Positions 4,505 through 6,588 of a stretch of 6,588 bases of DNA are shown one piece after another. This DNA comes from a bacterium (GTDB lineage: Bacteria > UBA10199 > DSSB01): NCBI GenBank assembly GCA_030426445.1, contig JAUHYS010000117.1, forward strand, positions 1-6,588, written 5' to 3'. Position 1 is the stretch's first letter. Each line of letters starts with the position of its first letter. The notes under the pieces were generated by a model, which was given only the letters and a program-made list of their open reading frames with translations, was not told where the DNA came from and ran no database searches. The translations under genes were made by a program, and so were the position numbers.

Positions 4505-5941
4505 ATGAATGTTAAAAACTATATTTTTATTCTATTAATTGTCTTTTTGATATCATGCTCCTCTTCTGATTCAAATCAAAAAAAAAAAGATGAATTAATT
4601 GTTGGTACGGGTTTTTCTATAGGGAAAATAACTCCTGATTCTAAGTTCGGAATAAGTTCTAATTTAGCTGAGTTAGTTTACAGTCCTTTATTTAAGTTCA
4701 GTAAAAAGGGTACTCTTGTTCCTGTTTTAGCTGAAAAAATTTTTTTGGAGAATGACAATACCAAAATAAGGTTTATTTTAAAAGATGTGAATGCTGGGGA
4801 TGTAAAAAAATCCTTTGAAAATTCTAATAAGAATAGAAAAAAACAAAATAAATTTGAAACTGAAAATAGATTTAAAATTGAAGTAATATCGCCTGATGAA
4901 GTTGTCTTTTACTTATCAGAGTTTGATCGTTATACATTAATGCATATAAGGCAAACTTTAATTAAAGCATACTCCAGTGATAATAAATCTACAGGTGATT
5001 TTACTATTATTCAAGACAATCAAAATTACGTTAAATTAAAAAGAAAAAAATTATCAAATAAAAAGGTTAATTATATAATTGTTAAGTCGATTCCTATTCA
5101 ACGTCATGCAATAAGAGATTTAGTCTCTGGTAAATTAGATTTACTGATTTATCCAAATGAGGGAGACTATGACTTAGTAAAGGATATCCCAAATATAAAA
5201 ATTTCATATTTTGTTAATAGTTTACTTTATATGATGATGGAAAATCAGCAGAAAGTTAAAAGTACTAAAAATAATATAAATTGGGGTATATTAAATTTTC
5301 TTATTGATAAAGATGAATTTGTAAAAATTTATGGTGATAAGCTAACTAAGCCTGCAAACTATCCAATACCAACTGACTCTTTTTGGTACGATTCAGAATA
5401 TAATAAAAAAAACTCAGTAGATCTAGGGTATGAAGTTGTTCCAAGAAAAAAAAAGAAGCTAACTTTTTTAGATAGTAGAGGGAGAGATGAAAGGGTGGCT
5501 CTTTTGATTAAAAGAAAATTACAACCCTTTGGGATTGATATCGAATTCGATAAAGTATCTTCAAAAGAATTTCAAAGAAAAATATCAGTAGATCAGAGTT
5601 ATGATTTAGGTCTCATTCAGATTTCTTTAAAGGATATATTTTTAGATAATTATTTGTTTTTTCATTCAACTAATCAAAAATTATCCTCTAATATGTTAAA
5701 TTACGAAAATGAAATTGTTGACAGTTTATTAGATAAGGCAAGATATGAATCTTCTTCTGATAAAGCAAAAGAATACTTTGTTAATGCTATGAAAATAATT
5801 TTAGAAGATCCACCAGGTATTTTTTTGTTTTGGGTTAAAATACCTATTCTTTATTCATCTTCATGTGAAGGTTTTGATTTTGAAAGTCCAGATTTCTTTT
5901 TATCTCTTAAAGACGTACAATGTACCGAAGAACTTCATTAA
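4505..5941 (+). CDS. solute-binding lipoprotein, oligopeptide ABC transporter type (SBP family 5)
   Basis: A 478-residue exported lipoprotein. Residues 1-18 form a lipoprotein signal (MNVKNYIFILLIVFLIS then Cys18; lipobox LISC), followed by a Ser/Lys-rich linker. The mature part starts like family-5 binding proteins (OppA/DppA/NikA type): LIVGTGFSIGKITP, then LAELVYSPLF, LVPVLAEK and IRFILKDVNAGDVKKSF. These proteins usually bind peptides or nickel chelates for an ABC importer; no permease or ATPase gene is in the window. The length is somewhat below the usual 500-540. I chose ATG 4505 because it begins the signal peptide directly; an in-frame TTG at 4469 lies inside the terminator hairpin. 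No Shine-Dalgarno sequence precedes it. GC is strikingly low (about 18-32% in two sampled lines) against roughly 40% in a sampled line of the radical SAM gene, suggesting a different origin or relaxed selection. It is paralogous to the next gene. Confidence 0.85.
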   Translation: MNVKNYIFILLIVFLISCSSSDSNQKKKDELIVGTGFSIGKITPDSKFGISSNLAELVYSPLFKFSKKGTLVPVLAEKIFLENDNTKIRFILKDVNAGDVKKSFENSNKNRKKQNKFETENRFKIEVISPDEVVFYLSEFDRYTLMHIRQTLIKAYSSDNKSTGDFTIIQDNQNYVKLKRKKLSNKKVNYIIVKSIPIQRHAIRDLVSGKLDLLIYPNEGDYDLVKDIPNIKISYFVNSLLYMMMENQQKVKSTKNNINWGILNFLIDKDEFVKIYGDKLTKPANYPIPTDSFWYDSEYNKKNSVDLGYEVVPRKKKKLTFLDSRGRDERVALLIKRKLQPFGIDIEFDKVSSKEFQRKISVDQSYDLGLIQISLKDIFLDNYLFFHSTNQKLSSNMLNYENEIVDSLLDKARYESSSDKAKEYFVNAMKIILEDPPGIFLFWVKIPILYSSSCEGFDFESPDFFLSLKDVQCTEELH

Positions 5942-6018
5942 CTTAAAAAGTAGCAAACCCAACTCAAACTCCTAATTTCCTCTTGTTTCTCCCTTTAAAT
6001 TGTGAATAGGTTCTGGTT

Positions 6019-6024
6019 TATAAT
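6019..6024 (+). promoter_or_regulatory. possible -10 element before the second binding-protein gene
   Basis: A perfect TATAAT lies 26 nt before the TTG start, but no good -35 box is found 16-18 nt upstream (5996-6001 reads TAAATT). Its position in the 109-nt gap suggests the second paralogue has its own promoter. Confidence 0.35.
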
Positions 6025-6036
6025 TAACAATTTATT

Positions 6037-6044
6037 AAAGGGGG
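6037..6044 (+). promoter_or_regulatory. ribosome binding site that sets the TTG start at 6051
   Basis: AAAGGGGG ends 6 nt before TTG 6051. The first in-frame ATG is at codon 43, inside the conserved domain, so the TTG with this ribosome site is the better start; it also yields a normal signal peptide. Confidence 0.55.
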
Positions 6045-6050
6045 CGCACT

Positions 6051-6554
6051 TTGCGGGTTTGGTATCTATTTATTCTTGTCGTCTTGTTTGCGGGCGGTAG
6101 TTTGGGCTATCAAGAGCTATTTCCTTCCCTTCCTAAGAAAAAAATTTATTCCGATACAATTATTATTGCTACGGGTATGCCGATAGGTGAGATCAGGCCT
6201 TTTTTTCGTTACGGTGTTGGGGCCATGTTTTCTCATTTAGTTTATACTCCACTTTTAGACTATGATGAGTCGGTCGTTGATTTTAAACCACTAGCTGCAG
6301 AAAAGTTTGAATTAGTAGATGAGGGTAAAAAAATACGTATTGTTTTAAAGAGTATAAATGCAGAAGACCTACAAAGAAGCTTTGATTATTTTAAAGAATA
6401 TAATCCATTAGAAGCTTCTGAAGTTTTAAAGAATTTAATTCGCATTGAAAAAGTTTCTTATAACGAAGTCATTATTCATCTTAAGCGCTATGACCGGCTC
6501 TTTCTTGAATACTTAAAAGCCTTACCAATGGTTGCTTTTACGCAAGAAGATTGA
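6051..6554 (+). CDS. truncated paralogue of the family-5 solute-binding protein (probably frameshifted)
   Basis: A 167-residue frame from a TTG start. Residues 1-20 (MRVWYLFILVVLFAGGSLGY) form a Sec-type signal or anchor without a lipobox cysteine. The rest aligns almost without gaps to the N-terminal third of the preceding lipoprotein: TGMPIGEIRP, LVYTPLL, KPLAAEK and KIRIVLKSINAEDLQRSF match TGFSIGKITP, LVYSPLF, VPVLAEK and KIRFILKDVNAGDVKKSF. Family members have about 480-540 residues, so the TGA at 6552 removes two thirds. Just past it, the frame starting at 6551 reads LKPSAFGET, resembling the PSAFGTGPY segment that follows here in intact family-5 proteins. A one-base deletion near 6551 would explain this. 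That frame also stops at 6578-6580, and the frame from 6550 stays open to the window end, so a second lesion is possible. It is either a decaying gene or affected by sequence errors; a truncated protein may still be made. Confidence 0.6.
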   Translation: MRVWYLFILVVLFAGGSLGYQELFPSLPKKKIYSDTIIIATGMPIGEIRPFFRYGVGAMFSHLVYTPLLDYDESVVDFKPLAAEKFELVDEGKKIRIVLKSINAEDLQRSFDYFKEYNPLEASEVLKNLIRIEKVSYNEVIIHLKRYDRLFLEYLKALPMVAFTQED

Positions 6555-6588
6555 AGCCGTCTGCTTTTGGCGAAACATGATGGTGTTA

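Noticed and set aside
1..6588. CRISPR arrays, tRNA or rRNA genes, insertion sequences, att sites
   Set aside because: No regularly spaced repeats, no tRNA-like cloverleaf with CCA end, no transposase motifs and no terminal inverted or target-site repeats were seen.

Overview
The window looks like chromosomal DNA from an AT-rich Gram-negative bacterium. The gene mix (a DUF1015 protein, a minimal zinc metallopeptidase, a TrmN6-type methyltransferase, a stand-alone methylmalonyl-CoA-mutase-type B12 domain, family-5 solute-binding lipoproteins) and the use of TTG starts would fit a deltaproteobacterium-like or Bdellovibrionota-like organism. That taxonomic guess is weak because no rRNA or marker gene is present.

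Positions 1-2165 carry housekeeping-type genes. They are the 3' end of a DUF1015 gene (+), a convergent pair on the minus strand (an HExxH zinc metallopeptidase with a 59-residue one-helix membrane protein starting 1 nt after its stop), then, divergently and 48 nt away, a tRNA1(Val)-adenine-N6-methyltransferase-like gene, followed by a cobalamin-binding domain gene. A likely terminator closes this block near 2240.

Positions 2241-2925 form a very AT-rich stretch with no convincing gene. It contains a 16-bp operator-like sequence repeated exactly 32 bp apart, the first copy lying over a possible -10 element. It also holds several hairpins, the most striking a GC-rich 10-bp stem 62 nt before the next start codon.

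Positions 2926-4496 are the most interesting part. A 451-residue radical SAM/SPASM enzyme with complete cluster motifs is followed, 73 nt later, by a 25-codon reading frame with an ideal Shine-Dalgarno sequence, and then by a strong hairpin plus T-run. This is the layout of a two-gene RiPP (ribosomally made, post-translationally modified peptide) or PQQ-like system: maturase, precursor peptide, terminator. The peptide is very basic at its N-terminus and ends in HTDCRGHLF. I do not recognise it as a named family.

Positions 4505-6588 hold two paralogous extracytoplasmic solute-binding proteins of the oligopeptide (SBP family 5) type. The first is an intact lipoprotein of strikingly low GC. The second has a Sec-type signal and is cut off by a stop at about one third of the normal length, with remnants of the family sequence in another frame just beyond it. 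The proximity of peptide-type binding proteins to a peptide-modifying cassette invites, but does not prove, a link such as uptake or sensing of the mature product.
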